A stretch of 64,000 nt of DNA. It comes from Pedobacter chinensis (GTDB lineage Bacteria > Bacteroidota > Bacteroidia > Sphingobacteriales > Sphingobacteriaceae). Shown here one piece after another: positions 1 through 9,389 of this stretch. Below the pieces are notes generated by a model. It was not told the DNA's origin. It made no database searches and worked only from the letters and a program-made list of their open reading frames with translations. The stretch is from NCBI RefSeq assembly GCF_003339865.1, contig NZ_QPKV01000004.1, positions 496,001 to 560,000 on the forward strand, written 5' to 3'. Every line of letters starts with the position of its first letter. Position 1 is the first letter of the stretch. The position numbers and the translations under genes are program-made.

Positions 1-268
1 AGATGTCGCTGATTACGCAGATAAAAAATAGTCCGCGTAATTTTCTTAAATCTGCGGGATATTATTTCTTTAAAAACTTTAATTAAATCCTGATTAACAA
101 TAAATTACAAAAACACGTCAATGATAGGGATGATTTATTTTGCTTCGCAGCTACTTCGTGGTCATAACAATCAATATAATAACGTTTAGATTCTTCAGGT
201 ATTTTCCCGCAGATGTCGCTGATTACGCAGATAAAAAATAGTCTGCGTAATTTTCTTGAATCTGAGGA
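1..268. repeat. Two direct copies of a palindromic intergenic repeat
   Basis: A nearly identical stretch of about 58 bp occurs at 1-58 and again at 211-268. Inside each copy ATTACGCAGA is followed about 10 bases later by its reverse complement (one mismatch in the first copy), and an outer pair of the CGCAGAT/ATCTGCG type encloses it, so the element can fold as a nested hairpin. No reading frame is supported here. The following 269-541 also holds no recognisable gene; I see only AT-rich sequence before the convergent end of purN. The element looks like a dispersed repeat of this genome, but the window cannot show its copy number. Confidence 0.7.
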
Positions 269-541
269 TCATACGATAGGTAACAAGCGGAGAGGGAATG
301 AATAGCACTTAATCCGGAGGGTATTCAGATTTTAAACATGCAATAAAATGCAACCATCATGGGATAGGACTGGGCTTTGATAGCAATATACATTGACCTC
401 GAATAGTCTGGGATTAAAAAGAAAGTACTTCTTGTATCCCTGAATAACGGTTGTAGTGGAATAAATGCAATCACACCATATTAACCAGTTGTGAACATTT
501 TGTGGTGAACAAAAAGGTTAATAATACATGTATAATTATAA

Positions 542-1120
542 CTATTTCTTTATCTTCTTTACCAGGCTTTCAACAATGCGGGGATAATGTTGATGCTCCA
601 GCTGTTGTCCCTTAAATTTTATCATTTCTAAATTGTCGTCCTTGTCAATTTTATAACGGGCCTGGTAAATGTATTCGCCTTCATCGTAATTTTCATCAAT
701 ATAATGAATGGTAATTCCGCCCTCAGTTTCGCCTGCTGTCATTACGGCATGGTGTACATGGTCGCCATACATGCCCTTTCCGCCAAACTTTGGTAAAATT
801 GCAGGATGGATATTAACGATTCTACCCGGATAAGCGGCAATTAAATTTTGAGGAATCAGCCATAAAAAACCTGCGAGAACAATGAAATCAATATCCAGGT
901 TTTTGAGTAAATCGATCACTTCGTCAGTTTTATAAAATTCGTGTTTATCGAAAATATGGGTTGGTATTTCAAAATTGTCTGCTCTCTGAAGTACATACGC
1001 ATCAGCATTGTTGGTCAGCACCAAAGAAATTTCAATGTCATTACTGCGTTTAAAATGCTCCATTAGTTTTTGGGCATTGGAGCCAGAACCGGAAGCAAAG
1101 ATGGCTATTCGTTTTTTCAC
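542..1120 (-). CDS. purN: Phosphoribosylglycinamide formyltransferase
   Basis: Transfers a formyl group from 10-formyltetrahydrofolate to glycinamide ribonucleotide, the third step of purine synthesis in the cytoplasm. The 192-residue length is normal. The start shows the nucleotide-binding loop SGSGSN (about residues 10-15). The catalytic residues of the family are visible as N103 and H105 in NIHPA and D146 in the NYDEGEY stretch. The gene is alone on the minus strand, with the rpsT promoter divergent to it about 160 bp away. The ATG at 1120 fits the family N-terminus (KKRIAIFASG). Confidence 0.95.
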   Translation of the reverse strand: MKKRIAIFASGSGSNAQKLMEHFKRSNDIEISLVLTNNADAYVLQRADNFEIPTHIFDKHEFYKTDEVIDLLKNLDIDFIVLAGFLWLIPQNLIAAYPGRIVNIHPAILPKFGGKGMYGDHVHHAVMTAGETEGGITIHYIDENYDEGEYIYQARYKIDKDDNLEMIKFKGQQLEHQHYPRIVESLVKKIKK

Positions 1121-1279
1121 TCGAAAATCGTTTTCTTCAAAAATAGTGTTTTTAAGCTTGTTTTCTTAATTCTTATCAATTTTTGTTCCAAAGTTAAAGC
1201 GTTATAAATGAATAAATTTAATGTATTTTTGCACCATCGAAATGAGGTTAAGTTTAAACGAATAAAAAAGTTAAATTCT

Positions 1280-1311
1280 TTTGTAATTTAAAAACATAAA
1301 CTCTATATTTG
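1280..1311 (+). promoter_or_regulatory. Bacteroidota-type promoter of rpsT
   Basis: TTTG at 1280-1283 and TATATTTG at 1304-1311, 20 bp apart, match the TTTG/TAnnTTTG promoter of the phylum. The rpsT start codon lies 50 bp downstream. Confidence 0.8.
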
Positions 1312-1361
1312 CAACCCGAATTATAGGAAACGATTAAAGAAAAATAAAAGGCTAAATAGAA

Positions 1362-1616
1362 ATGGCAAATCATAAATCTTCATTAAAAAGAATTAGAGCA
1401 AACGCAACAAAACGTTTACGCAACAGATATCAGGCAAAAACCACACGTACTTTCATTAAAAGATTGCGTGCTGCAGAAGATAAAAAATCTGCATCAGATT
1501 TATTGCCTAAAGTAATCTCTATGTTAGATCGTTTAGCTAAAAAGAACATTATTCACAAAAATAAAGCGGCAAACAATAAATCAAAATTAACGAAATTCGT
1601 TAACGGTTTAGCATAA
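1362..1616 (+). CDS. rpsT: 30S ribosomal protein S20
   Basis: Binds the 5' domain of 16S rRNA during small-subunit assembly. The 84-residue, strongly basic protein begins MANHKSSLKR, the usual S20 start, and keeps the helical Lys/Arg pattern with the IIHKNKAANNKSKL block near the C-terminus. It is a single-gene unit with its own promoter (1280-1311) and a strong intrinsic terminator just after the stop. Confidence 0.97.
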   Translation: MANHKSSLKRIRANATKRLRNRYQAKTTRTFIKRLRAAEDKKSASDLLPKVISMLDRLAKKNIIHKNKAANNKSKLTKFVNGLA

Positions 1617-1642
1617 TCCACTTTTTTTACGATATTAGTGAA

Positions 1643-1678
1643 GGCATCCCAACCAAAAGTTGGGATGCCTTTTTTTTG
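1643..1678 (+). terminator. Intrinsic terminator of rpsT
   Basis: Perfect 11-bp stem GGCATCCCAAC/GTTGGGATGCC (1643-1653 and 1659-1669) with a 5-base loop, followed by a run of eight T. Confidence 0.95.
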
Positions 1679-1689
1679 TGTAAAAAATT

Positions 1690-2388
1690 ATGGGAGATTA
1701 CGAACAAAAACTGGGCATTAAACTTTGGGCGGAGGAAGACCGGCCAAGAGAGAAATTATTACAACATGGCCGCAGGCACTTAACCGATGCAGAATTAATT
1801 GCTATTTTGATTGGTTCCGGAAACAGAAACGAAACTGCTGTTGATTTAAGCAAAAGAATTTTAGCATTCTATGATAATAACCTCACGAAAATAGGCAAAG
1901 CTTCGATACAAGATCTTTCTAAATTCAAAGGGATTGGAGAGGCCAAGGCAATATCTGTAATTGCGGCGTTAGAGTTAGGTTTGCGTAGAAAGGAAACGCA
2001 GGAAGAGCAACTTAATCAGATCACAGCATCCAGCGATGTTCATAAATATTTTCAACATACTTTTGCAGATCTGAATCACGAAGAATTCTGGATTCTCTTG
2101 CTCAACCGATCTAACCATATCATTGGTAAACATCTTATCAGCAAGGGTGGTCAGGCAGGAACCGTTGCTGATCCTAAGGTTATCTTTAAAGTAGCCCTTG
2201 AGAATAATGCTGCCAATATTGTTTTAGCGCATAATCATCCTTCCGGGAATTTAAAACCCAGTGAAAGCGATAATAAATTGACCAGAGATTTAGTGGCATC
2301 GGGAATGATGCTGGGGCTTTATGTAGTTGATCATTTGATATTTGCCAGCAATAATTATTATAGTTATAAAGATGAGGATTTGATTTGA
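1690..2388 (+). CDS. radC: RadC-family JAB-domain protein
   Basis: A 232-residue RadC protein with an N-terminal helix-hairpin-helix region (about residues 25-100, with KFKGIGEAKA) and a C-terminal JAB/MPN-like metal-binding domain (about 110-232). The metal motif is H181-N-H183-P-S185-G with D194 downstream, which suggests zinc-dependent hydrolase chemistry. The name implies DNA repair, but the true role of the family is unsettled. The start is 12 bp after the rpsT terminator, so any promoter would overlap it or the gene is read by leakage. Confidence 0.9.
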   Translation: MGDYEQKLGIKLWAEEDRPREKLLQHGRRHLTDAELIAILIGSGNRNETAVDLSKRILAFYDNNLTKIGKASIQDLSKFKGIGEAKAISVIAALELGLRRKETQEEQLNQITASSDVHKYFQHTFADLNHEEFWILLLNRSNHIIGKHLISKGGQAGTVADPKVIFKVALENNAANIVLAHNHPSGNLKPSESDNKLTRDLVASGMMLGLYVVDHLIFASNNYYSYKDEDLI

Positions 2389-2518
2389 GCCAGGATTTTT
2401 AAGATGATCAGATTTTAAGTTCATGAATTTTATTTCCTGATTTAGATAATTTCAAAATTTAAAACTCAATTAACACTAAATTAGTAATATTGGCAAATAG
2501 AAACTATAAAATTAACAG

Positions 2519-3355
2519 ATGAGAACTTTTAGAATAATCCTTTCCTTTTTACTTATTTCAACAATGGCGCTGGCTCAGAAAAAAGGAGCACCAATCAATA
2601 TCATTACTTATAATATACGTTTAAATGTTTCTTCTGATGGCGTAAATTCCTGGCCAAACCGAAAGGATAACGTTAAGGCTTTAGTGAAGTTTCACGATGC
2701 AGATATTCTTTGCGTTCAGGAGGCGCTGCCAGAGCAATTTGATGCACTGCTTGAAAATTCAAATTTTGATGTGGTGGGTGTTGGTCGCGATGATGGTAAA
2801 CGTAAAGGTGAATTTTCTGCTGTTTACTTTGATAAGGATCGTTTTACGAAGAAAGATGGCGGAACTTTTTGGCTTTCAGAAACGCCGGATGTGCCGTCAA
2901 AAGGTTGGGATGCAGCGCTAAACAGGGTTTGTAGCTGGGTTAGGTTGTACGATAAGTTAAATAAAAAGGAATTTCTGGTTTTCAATACGCATTATGATCA
3001 TATTGGCGTGAATGCCAGAATAGAATCTGCTAAATTATTGAAGCAGAAAATTCAGCAAATTGCCCCAACTTTGCCTGTTGTTTTTACTGGTGATTTAAAT
3101 GTAACACCAGAAACAGAGGCAATTGCTACAATAAAATCTTTTCTAATCGATGCAAAAGAAATAAGCCAGGAGCCTCCGTATGGTCCGAATGGAACATTTA
3201 ATGCTTTTGATTTTAACAGTGATTTGAAAAATAGAATAGATTATATTTTTGTTAATAAGGGGTTTAAAGTACAAAAGTTTGCTGTATTGACCGATAGTAA
3301 GGATAAAAGATATTTTTCTGATCACTTGCCGGTTTTCGCCAGACTTTGGTTTTAA
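2519..3355 (+). CDS. Secreted endonuclease/exonuclease/phosphatase-family hydrolase
   Basis: 278 residues with a signal peptide (MRTFRIILSFLLISTMALAQ). The family motifs are in order: N32 in TYNIRL, E68 in CVQEAL, FTGDLNVTP, IDYIFV and the terminal SDHLPV. These residues bind the divalent metal and the phosphate in DNase I-like phosphodiesterases. The export signal implies a periplasmic or outside role, for example in phosphate scavenging or sugar- or lipid-phosphate hydrolysis. The substrate cannot be read from the sequence. The gene stands alone. Confidence 0.85.
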   Translation: MRTFRIILSFLLISTMALAQKKGAPINIITYNIRLNVSSDGVNSWPNRKDNVKALVKFHDADILCVQEALPEQFDALLENSNFDVVGVGRDDGKRKGEFSAVYFDKDRFTKKDGGTFWLSETPDVPSKGWDAALNRVCSWVRLYDKLNKKEFLVFNTHYDHIGVNARIESAKLLKQKIQQIAPTLPVVFTGDLNVTPETEAIATIKSFLIDAKEISQEPPYGPNGTFNAFDFNSDLKNRIDYIFVNKGFKVQKFAVLTDSKDKRYFSDHLPVFARLWF

Positions 3356-4067
3356 GGATTGTTTTTTTGAGATGACGGGTTAGTAAAATCGTCGTTGCGA
3401 AGGAGTTCTCCGATCTTTCATCGGTATCGACTGCGGAATGGAGCCGTCATTGAGCAGCCAATTCTTTATTGACTGTGGCAATCTCCTTCGGGAAATTACT
3501 GTTTGGGTGGTGTTTTAAAGAGAGAATTACAGCGTTAAGATTGTCGCAAAACAAATTGCTTTGTCGTTCCTCCCCGTATGAGGTAAGGGACAATTACCCC
3601 TCCCAACGCACAACCCGTCACATCCCCTCCTTAAAACAAGGAGGGGTGTTTCCTCATATCCTTGTTACGCATACTCTGGCCTAAGAAAATAAACCCCACC
3701 TGAGACATTTAAGAACACCTCAGCTATATTTTTATATGGCAAAAACAACGCTTAATGATTTTGCTTTGGGTTGAACGCAGGGTTTACACGTAAAAGTCAG
3801 GCTGCCTTATTAGCTAAGAGCCTTCCCCGCATTCGAAGGGTGCGTATAATAACGGCTGGTTTGATTTTCCTTGTTGTTTAGCTTTCTGCTTTGACCTTTA
3901 AATAATATCTTTGCGTTTTATGAAATAGAGTATTAGTTGAGATTTGTCTTAATACCTGATACTCACTATCCGATTTTTCAAAAATGAAGCCGTCATGATT
4001 TTGCCAGTTTTTGGTAAATAATTAAAATCATGATCACTTCATTACAGATAAAAACAAAATTAACTAA
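3356..4067. repeat. Long spacer with dispersed palindromic repeats
   Basis: No gene is supported in this 712-bp spacer. It holds degenerate intergenic repeat text around 3376-3500 (TCGTCGTTGCGAAGG and GGCAATCTCCTTCGG blocks). A perfect hairpin CCCCTCCTT/AAGGAGGGG lies at 3624-3646. A reading frame at 3469-3684 crosses these repeats and has no protein-like composition, so it is not called. The rest is AT-rich leader before pheT. Confidence 0.55.
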
Positions 4068-6467
4068 ATGAAAATATCATATAACTGGTTAAAACAATTC
4101 GTACAAATAGATCAAACTCCTCAGGAGCTTTCTTTAATCCTAACCAATATTGGTTTAGAGGTTGAAAGCGTAGATAAAGTTCAGCCAGTTGTGGGTGGCT
4201 TAGAGGGTTTAGTTATTGGCGAGGTTTTAACTTGTGTACAACATCCCAATGCCGATCGTTTGCGTGTAACTACTGTAAATGTTGGCGGAAAAGAAAATCT
4301 TCAAATTGTATGTGGCGCACCTAACGTTGGTGCCGGGCAAAAAGTAGTTGTTGCCACCGTAGGTACAACCGTTTATCCATTAGAAGGAGAACCTTTTAAA
4401 ATCAAGGAATCAAAAATCAGAGGAGAAGTTTCGCAAGGGATGATTTGCGCTGAAGACGAAATTGGTTTAGGCAAATCTCATGATGGAATTATGATTTTAG
4501 CTGATGATACTGAAATTGGAATCCGTGCAAAAGATCATTTCAAAATGGATGATGATTTTGTCTTCGAAATCGGATTAACACCAAACCGTGCCGATGCAGC
4601 ATCTCATTTAGGTGTGGCCCGCGATCTGGCTGCTTATTTCAGAAGTGAATATGAAATGCCTGATCTTTCAGCTTTCAAAACAGATAATGAAAACTTGATT
4701 ATCCCCGTTGAAGTTGAAGATTTAGATGCTTGTCCGCGTTATAGCAGTGTCACTATTTCAGGTGTAACAGTAACAGAATCTCCAGATTGGTTAAAAGATA
4801 AATTGAAGGTTATCGGGCTTCGCCCGATTAATAACGTGGTTGATATTACAAACTATGTTTTACATGGCTTAGGCCAGCCGTTACATGCTTTTGATGCCGA
4901 TAAAATTGCCGGTAGAAAAGTGATAGTGAAAAAAGTTGCTGAGGGAACACCTTTTGTAACGCTTGATGACGTGGAGCGGAAGCTAAGTGCAGATGATTTA
5001 ATGATTTGCAATGCTGATGCGCCAATGTGTATCGCCGGTGTTTTCGGTGGAAAAACTTCAGGAGTTGATACCGCAACTAAAAATATCTTTTTAGAAAGCG
5101 CTTACTTCAATTCGGTTTCTGTACGGAAAACAGCAAAGAGACATGGTTTAAAAACCGATGCATCTTTCCGTTTCGAGCGTGGAACTGATCCGGAAATCAC
5201 AGTCACTGCTTTAAAATATGCTGCCCTTTTAATTAAAGAACTGGCAGGTGGCGAAATTTCATCATCAGTTTCTGATATTTATCCGGAACACATTAAGCCG
5301 TTTGAGTTTGAAGTGAGTTACACCAACATCAATAAGTTAATCGGGGCAAATATTCCATCGGCAGAGATTAAGCACATTATTACAGCGTTGGGTATTTCTG
5401 CAACCAATACTTCAGATGATACGCTGGCCTTGAGGGTGCCATCTTTTAAGGTTGATGTAACCCGCGAATGTGATATTACTGAGGAAGTTTTACGTATTTA
5501 TGGTTATAATAATATCGAAATTCCATCAAAGGTAAACGCATCACTTTCATACAGCACAAAGCCTGAAAAAGAAAATACGCATAATGTAATCGCTGATATG
5601 CTTACGGCAAATGGCTATGCAGAGATTATGTGTAACTCATTAACAAAATCTGCTTATTCGAAAAATCTGGACGAGGCGGTGTTCATTTTGAATCCTCTAA
5701 GCAGTGATTTGAATGTGATGCGCCAAAACTTATTGATGCCGGCTTTAGAGAGCGTGGCGTACAACCAAAACCGTAAAAATGCTGATGTTAAGTTTTACGA
5801 GTTCGGTAAAACCTATCATTTAATTAATGAGAAGTATGTGGAGCGCCCAAGATTGTTGTTGTTAATCTCCGGAGCAAAACAAAGTGAACAATGGAATCAA
5901 AATGCCAAACCAGCCACTTTTTATAATTTAAAATCTGCTGTTGATGCCGTGATTTCCCGTTTAGGAATTTCGAGCTATCAAACTGATACTTTAAATGATG
6001 AGAACTTTGCTTATGGAATTAAATATTTCCGTGGTGATAAAACCCTGGTGAGTTTTGGTGCTGTGAGTAAAGCAGATCGTAAAGTTGCCGATGTAAATGC
6101 AGAGGTTTTCTATGCTGATTTTGATTGGGCGGGCTTGCTGGATATCGTGAAGAAAAATAAAATTGTCAACAAAGAAGTATCAAAATATCCGGCAGTGCGC
6201 AGAGATTTATCTTTGCTGATTGATCAGGCCGTAACTTTCGATACCTTAAAAGGAATTGCATTTAAAACGGATAAAAAACTGATTAAAGAAGTTGGGGTTT
6301 TTGATGTTTATGTTGGCGATAAATTACCAGCTGGCAAAAAATCTTATGCTTTAAACTTCATTTTGCAAGATGAGGAACAAACCTTAACAGATAAGCAAAT
6401 TGAAAGCACAATGCAAAAGTTAATCGCAAATTTAACTCAGCAAGCAGGGGCAGAAATTAGGAAATAA
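4068..6467 (+). CDS. pheT: Phenylalanyl-tRNA synthetase beta subunit
   Basis: The 799-residue beta chain of the alpha2-beta2 enzyme that charges tRNA-Phe. Visible parts are the N-terminal tRNA-binding OB-fold (about residues 40-150, with CGAPNVGAGQKVVVA), the B3/4 editing domain (about 210-390), the B5 domain (about 400-480) and the C-terminal ferredoxin-fold anticodon-binding domain (about 705-799, KYPAVRRDLSLL). Length is normal. The alpha subunit gene is not next to it in this window, as is usual in the phylum. It heads a co-oriented set with the coiled-coil gene and zapA (31-34 bp gaps). Confidence 0.97.
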   Translation: MKISYNWLKQFVQIDQTPQELSLILTNIGLEVESVDKVQPVVGGLEGLVIGEVLTCVQHPNADRLRVTTVNVGGKENLQIVCGAPNVGAGQKVVVATVGTTVYPLEGEPFKIKESKIRGEVSQGMICAEDEIGLGKSHDGIMILADDTEIGIRAKDHFKMDDDFVFEIGLTPNRADAASHLGVARDLAAYFRSEYEMPDLSAFKTDNENLIIPVEVEDLDACPRYSSVTISGVTVTESPDWLKDKLKVIGLRPINNVVDITNYVLHGLGQPLHAFDADKIAGRKVIVKKVAEGTPFVTLDDVERKLSADDLMICNADAPMCIAGVFGGKTSGVDTATKNIFLESAYFNSVSVRKTAKRHGLKTDASFRFERGTDPEITVTALKYAALLIKELAGGEISSSVSDIYPEHIKPFEFEVSYTNINKLIGANIPSAEIKHIITALGISATNTSDDTLALRVPSFKVDVTRECDITEEVLRIYGYNNIEIPSKVNASLSYSTKPEKENTHNVIADMLTANGYAEIMCNSLTKSAYSKNLDEAVFILNPLSSDLNVMRQNLLMPALESVAYNQNRKNADVKFYEFGKTYHLINEKYVERPRLLLLISGAKQSEQWNQNAKPATFYNLKSAVDAVISRLGISSYQTDTLNDENFAYGIKYFRGDKTLVSFGAVSKADRKVADVNAEVFYADFDWAGLLDIVKKNKIVNKEVSKYPAVRRDLSLLIDQAVTFDTLKGIAFKTDKKLIKEVGVFDVYVGDKLPAGKKSYALNFILQDEEQTLTDKQIESTMQKLIANLTQQAGAEIRK

Positions 6468-6498
6468 AATATAAATTCGTATTTTTAGAAATAAATTC

Positions 6499-6789
6499 AT
6501 GGCTTCTGTTGCAGATCAATTAGATAAAGTAGTACAAAAAACGGCTCGGTTAATAGAGTTGTGTAATGCTTTGCAGGAAGAAAATGATTTATTAAAGCTT
6601 GAAAATCAGTCGTTAAAAGTTGCGCTTGATACTGCTAAAGGTAAAAATGTAGATCTTGAAGAAAAATTAAGGGTTACAAAATTGGCTAAGAGCATTGAAG
6701 GCACAAGTGAAAAATCGCTTGATATTAAACAAAAAATTAACGATTTTGTGCGGGAGATTGATAAAAGTATCGCATTGTTAAAAAAATAA
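6499..6789 (+). CDS. Small coiled-coil protein between pheT and zapA
   Basis: A 96-residue protein that is almost entirely heptad-patterned (ARLIELCNALQEENDLLKLE, then SLKVALDTAKGK), so it should form a coiled coil. It has no signal peptide or membrane segment. It lies 31 bp after pheT and 33 bp before zapA on the same strand. Given zapA next door, a helper role in cell division, by analogy with the coiled-coil ZapB, is a reasonable guess, but no family motif proves it. Confidence 0.8.
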   Translation: MASVADQLDKVVQKTARLIELCNALQEENDLLKLENQSLKVALDTAKGKNVDLEEKLRVTKLAKSIEGTSEKSLDIKQKINDFVREIDKSIALLKK

Positions 6790-6822
6790 ATAATGCGAAG
6801 AAATCAGAAACTAAGCTAACAA

Positions 6823-7113
6823 ATGGGAGAAATCTCGATTAAAATAACCATTTCCGACCGTATTTATCCCTTAAAGGTAAATACAGAAGAGGAAGAAATT
6901 GTGAGACGGGCAGCTAAAATGATCAATGAGCGCATAAAAGATTATCAGGATAATTATGCGGTTAGAGATAAGCAGGATCTTCTTTCTATGGCAGTTTTGC
7001 ACTATGCAACCGCCGTATTGAGAACGGAAAATAAAGTACAAAGTCAGGATACTGCTGTTGCCGATAAAGTTGAAGAATTGGATGTTTTACTCAACAGTTT
7101 CTTTACAAAATAA
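6823..7113 (+). CDS. zapA: Cell division protein ZapA
   Basis: A 96-residue ZapA, which binds and bundles FtsZ at mid-cell. It begins with the family pattern ISIKITISDRIYPLKV, followed by EEEEIVRRAAKMINERI and a C-terminal helix (about residues 50-95) that forms the coiled-coil dimer. It is followed by a structured RNA gene in the place where 6S RNA lies next to zapA in other bacteria. Confidence 0.9.
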   Translation: MGEISIKITISDRIYPLKVNTEEEEIVRRAAKMINERIKDYQDNYAVRDKQDLLSMAVLHYATAVLRTENKVQSQDTAVADKVEELDVLLNSFFTK

Positions 7114-7132
7114 AGGTTCGTTCTTTAGAGTG

Positions 7133-7197
7133 ATTGTCATTCTGGCGCAGGCCAGATCTGATACATAAGATGCTGAACTAAATTCAGCATGACAATG
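7133..7197. repeat. Nested palindromic repeat
   Basis: TTGTCATTCTG near 7135 pairs with CAGCATGACAA near 7183, enclosing an inner hairpin TGCTGAA/TTCAGCA. A related unit with the shared core AAATTCAGCATGAC occurs at 9070-9084 after rny, so this is a dispersed element. It may also serve as the zapA transcript end, although it has no T-run. Confidence 0.6.
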
Positions 7198-7226
7198 ACT
7201 TGAAATATATTAGCACAAAAATATAG

Positions 7227-7398
7227 CCGCAGCTAGTTTTTGAGTTTCAAATTTTATAAAACTTAACACTTCAATATCTATGGGGTTAAGAGGGCGTATT
7301 TCATCTGCTATGGCACCTGAAAATGGCTTAAATCCCAATTATGCTTAGTTGAGGTTTAAAATGTATGAGACTTTAAAAAATTAGTTGCGGTTTTTTTT
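7227..7398 (+). ncRNA. ssrS: Probable 6S RNA
   Basis: About 172 bases with the rod shape of 6S RNA, which binds the RNA polymerase holoenzyme. The ends pair as a long closing stem: CCGCAGCTAG (7227-7236) with TTAGTTGCGG (7381-7390), extended inward by TTTTT/AAAAA and GAGTTTC/GAGACTT with G-U pairs. A bulged middle follows, and an apical arm forms from GGGGTTAAG with CTTAAATCCC. A run of nine T after the 3' strand makes the closing stem double as the terminator. The place between zapA and rny fits. No covariance model was run. Confidence 0.7.
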
Positions 7399-7413
7399 TA
7401 CTTAAAAAACAAA

Positions 7414-8985
7414 ATGGAGATAACGGAAATTCTAGGATACATATTTGCCCTAATAGCAGGCTTAGGTATCGGTATAGTGGTAGGGAGATACTTACTACGC
7501 AACTTGCTTAAACAGCAGGAAGTCGCAGCTCAAAACAAGGTAAAGAAGATTTTAAAGGATGCAGAAAATAATGCAGAAATCTTAAAAAAGAATAAACTTT
7601 TAGAAGCAAAAGAGAAATTTTTGCAAATGAAAGCTGAGCATGAACAAGAAGTTAATGCTAAAAACAACACCATTAACCAACGCGAAAATACCATTAAGCA
7701 GAAAGAGCAATCGGTAAATCAGCGCATGGAAAACTTCAATAAAAAAGAACAGGAGTTAGATAAACAAAAGAGCAATCTTGAGAAACAAACTGAACTGGCT
7801 GTTAAAAAACAAGAAGAAGTTGAAGTGTTAAAAAATCAGCACCTTAAGCAGTTAGAAACCATTGCTGGCCTTTCTGCTGAGGAAGCTAAAGAGCAATTGG
7901 TAGAAAACCTGAAACAGGAAGCCCGTACACAGGCCATGATGCAGGTTAAAGATATTGTTGATGAGGCAAAATTAACCGCAAGTAAGGAAGCTAAAAAAGT
8001 AGTTATACAAACTATTCAACGTACTGCAACTGAAGCGGCAATTGAAAATTCAGTTTCCATTTTCCATATTGAAAGTGATGAAATTAAAGGCCGCGTAATT
8101 GGTAGAGAAGGTAGAAACATCCGCGCTTTGGAAGCCGCTACCGGCATTGAAATTATTGTTGATGATACCCCTGAAGCGATCATTCTATCTGGTTTTGATC
8201 CCGTAAGAAGAGAGATTGCCCGTTTGGCTCTACACCGTTTGGTAACGGATGGTCGTATTCACCCGGCTCGTATTGAAGAGATTGTTGCCAAAACCAAAAA
8301 GCAAATTGAAGATGAGATTGTAGAAATTGGCGAGCGTACGGTTATTGATTTGGGCATTCACGGTTTACACCCTGAGCTCATTAGAATGGTTGGCCGTATG
8401 CGTTACCGTTCATCTTATGGACAAAACCTTTTACATCACTCACGCGAGGTGGCTAATTTTTGTGCAACGATGGCTGCAGAATTAGGCTTAAATGCGAAGA
8501 TGGCTAAACGCGCTGGTTTATTACACGATATCGGTAAAGTGCCTGATGATAATCCTGAATTGCCTCACGCAATTTTGGGTATGCAGTTAGCCGAAAAATA
8601 TAAAGAACACCCGGAAATTTGTAATGCTATTGGTGCTCACCACGATGAAATTGAGATGACGTCGATGATTTCTCCAATTGTACAAGCTTGTGATGCGATT
8701 TCAGGCGCTCGTCCGGGGGCACGTAGAGAAGTTGTGGAAAGTTATATTAAACGCTTGAAAGATTTAGAGGAATTGGCTTTGTCTTATCCGGGTGTGGAGA
8801 AAACTTTTGCAATTCAAGCAGGTAGAGAATTACGTGTAATTGTAGAAAGTGAAAGAATTACTGATGCACAGGCCGAATTACTGGCAGCTGATATTTCAAC
8901 CCGGATTCAAACGGAGATGACTTATCCTGGGCAGATCAAGGTTACCGTTATCCGTGAAACACGTTCGGTAGCATTTGCGAAGTAA
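7414..8985 (+). CDS. rny: Ribonuclease Y
   Basis: A 523-residue membrane-anchored endoribonuclease that starts mRNA decay. The order is an N-terminal membrane segment (about residues 5-27), a long coiled coil (about 35-190), a KH RNA-binding domain (about 215-280, with [15 protein letters not shown]), and an HD domain containing GLLHDIGK and AHHDE. Length and order are standard for the family. The start lies 16 bp after the T-run of the 6S-like RNA. A terminator follows at 9093. Confidence 0.97.
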   Translation: MEITEILGYIFALIAGLGIGIVVGRYLLRNLLKQQEVAAQNKVKKILKDAENNAEILKKNKLLEAKEKFLQMKAEHEQEVNAKNNTINQRENTIKQKEQSVNQRMENFNKKEQELDKQKSNLEKQTELAVKKQEEVEVLKNQHLKQLETIAGLSAEEAKEQLVENLKQEARTQAMMQVKDIVDEAKLTASKEAKKVVIQTIQRTATEAAIENSVSIFHIESDEIKGRVIGREGRNIRALEAATGIEIIVDDTPEAIILSGFDPVRREIARLALHRLVTDGRIHPARIEEIVAKTKKQIEDEIVEIGERTVIDLGIHGLHPELIRMVGRMRYRSSYGQNLLHHSREVANFCATMAAELGLNAKMAKRAGLLHDIGKVPDDNPELPHAILGMQLAEKYKEHPEICNAIGAHHDEIEMTSMISPIVQACDAISGARPGARREVVESYIKRLKDLEELALSYPGVEKTFAIQAGRELRVIVESERITDAQAELLAADISTRIQTEMTYPGQIKVTVIRETRSVAFAK

Positions 8986-9092
8986 TAAATGCGCCGTCAC
9001 TCTGACCTGTAGCGAAACGGAAAGCTACGAGTAAATTTATTTCAGAGTGCGTACGATAGAATGCTAAGATAAATTCAGCATGACTAAAACAT

Positions 9093-9127
9093 AAAGCGAT
9101 GGAGTTTTTCCATCGCTTTTTTATTGC
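9093..9127 (+). terminator. Intrinsic terminator of rny
   Basis: AAAGCGATGGA pairs with TCCATCGCTTT around a short T-rich loop, followed by a T-run. It lies about 110 bp past the rny stop, after a copy of the CAGCATGAC repeat (9070-9084). Confidence 0.85.
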
Positions 9128-9150
9128 CATAATTATGCTTATCGCCTATC

Positions 9151-9255
9151 GTTCTCGTTTGTAACGAGGATGTATGAAATTGGCGATTTTATCGCTTAAA
9201 TAGTCAATTCACATTAAAAATGTGTTTCTCTTTTGTCCTTGTTACAAACGAGGAC
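9151..9255. repeat. Inverted pair of REP-like palindromes
   Basis: Two related 21-bp palindromes face each other: one at 9151-9171 (core TCTCGTTTGTAACGAGGA) and one at 9235-9255 (core CCTTGTTACAAACGAGG). Each is itself a small hairpin, and the second resembles the reverse complement of the first at about 17 of 21 positions. This layout resembles the paired REP elements mobilised by RAYT transposases. No transposase gene lies nearby. Confidence 0.6.
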
Positions 9256-9389
9256 AATTTAAGTAAATGATTCGCATATGGATATAAACCATCAGTACCA
9301 AACAAAAGTTCATCTTTTTAATTCATCAGCTATTACTTAAAACGGCTAATAATCATCGCTCACTAGAATATTTTTTTTATTTTTACATA

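Noticed and set aside
3469..3684. 71-codon reading frame
   Set aside because: It runs through intergenic repeats and a hairpin and has no protein-like pattern.
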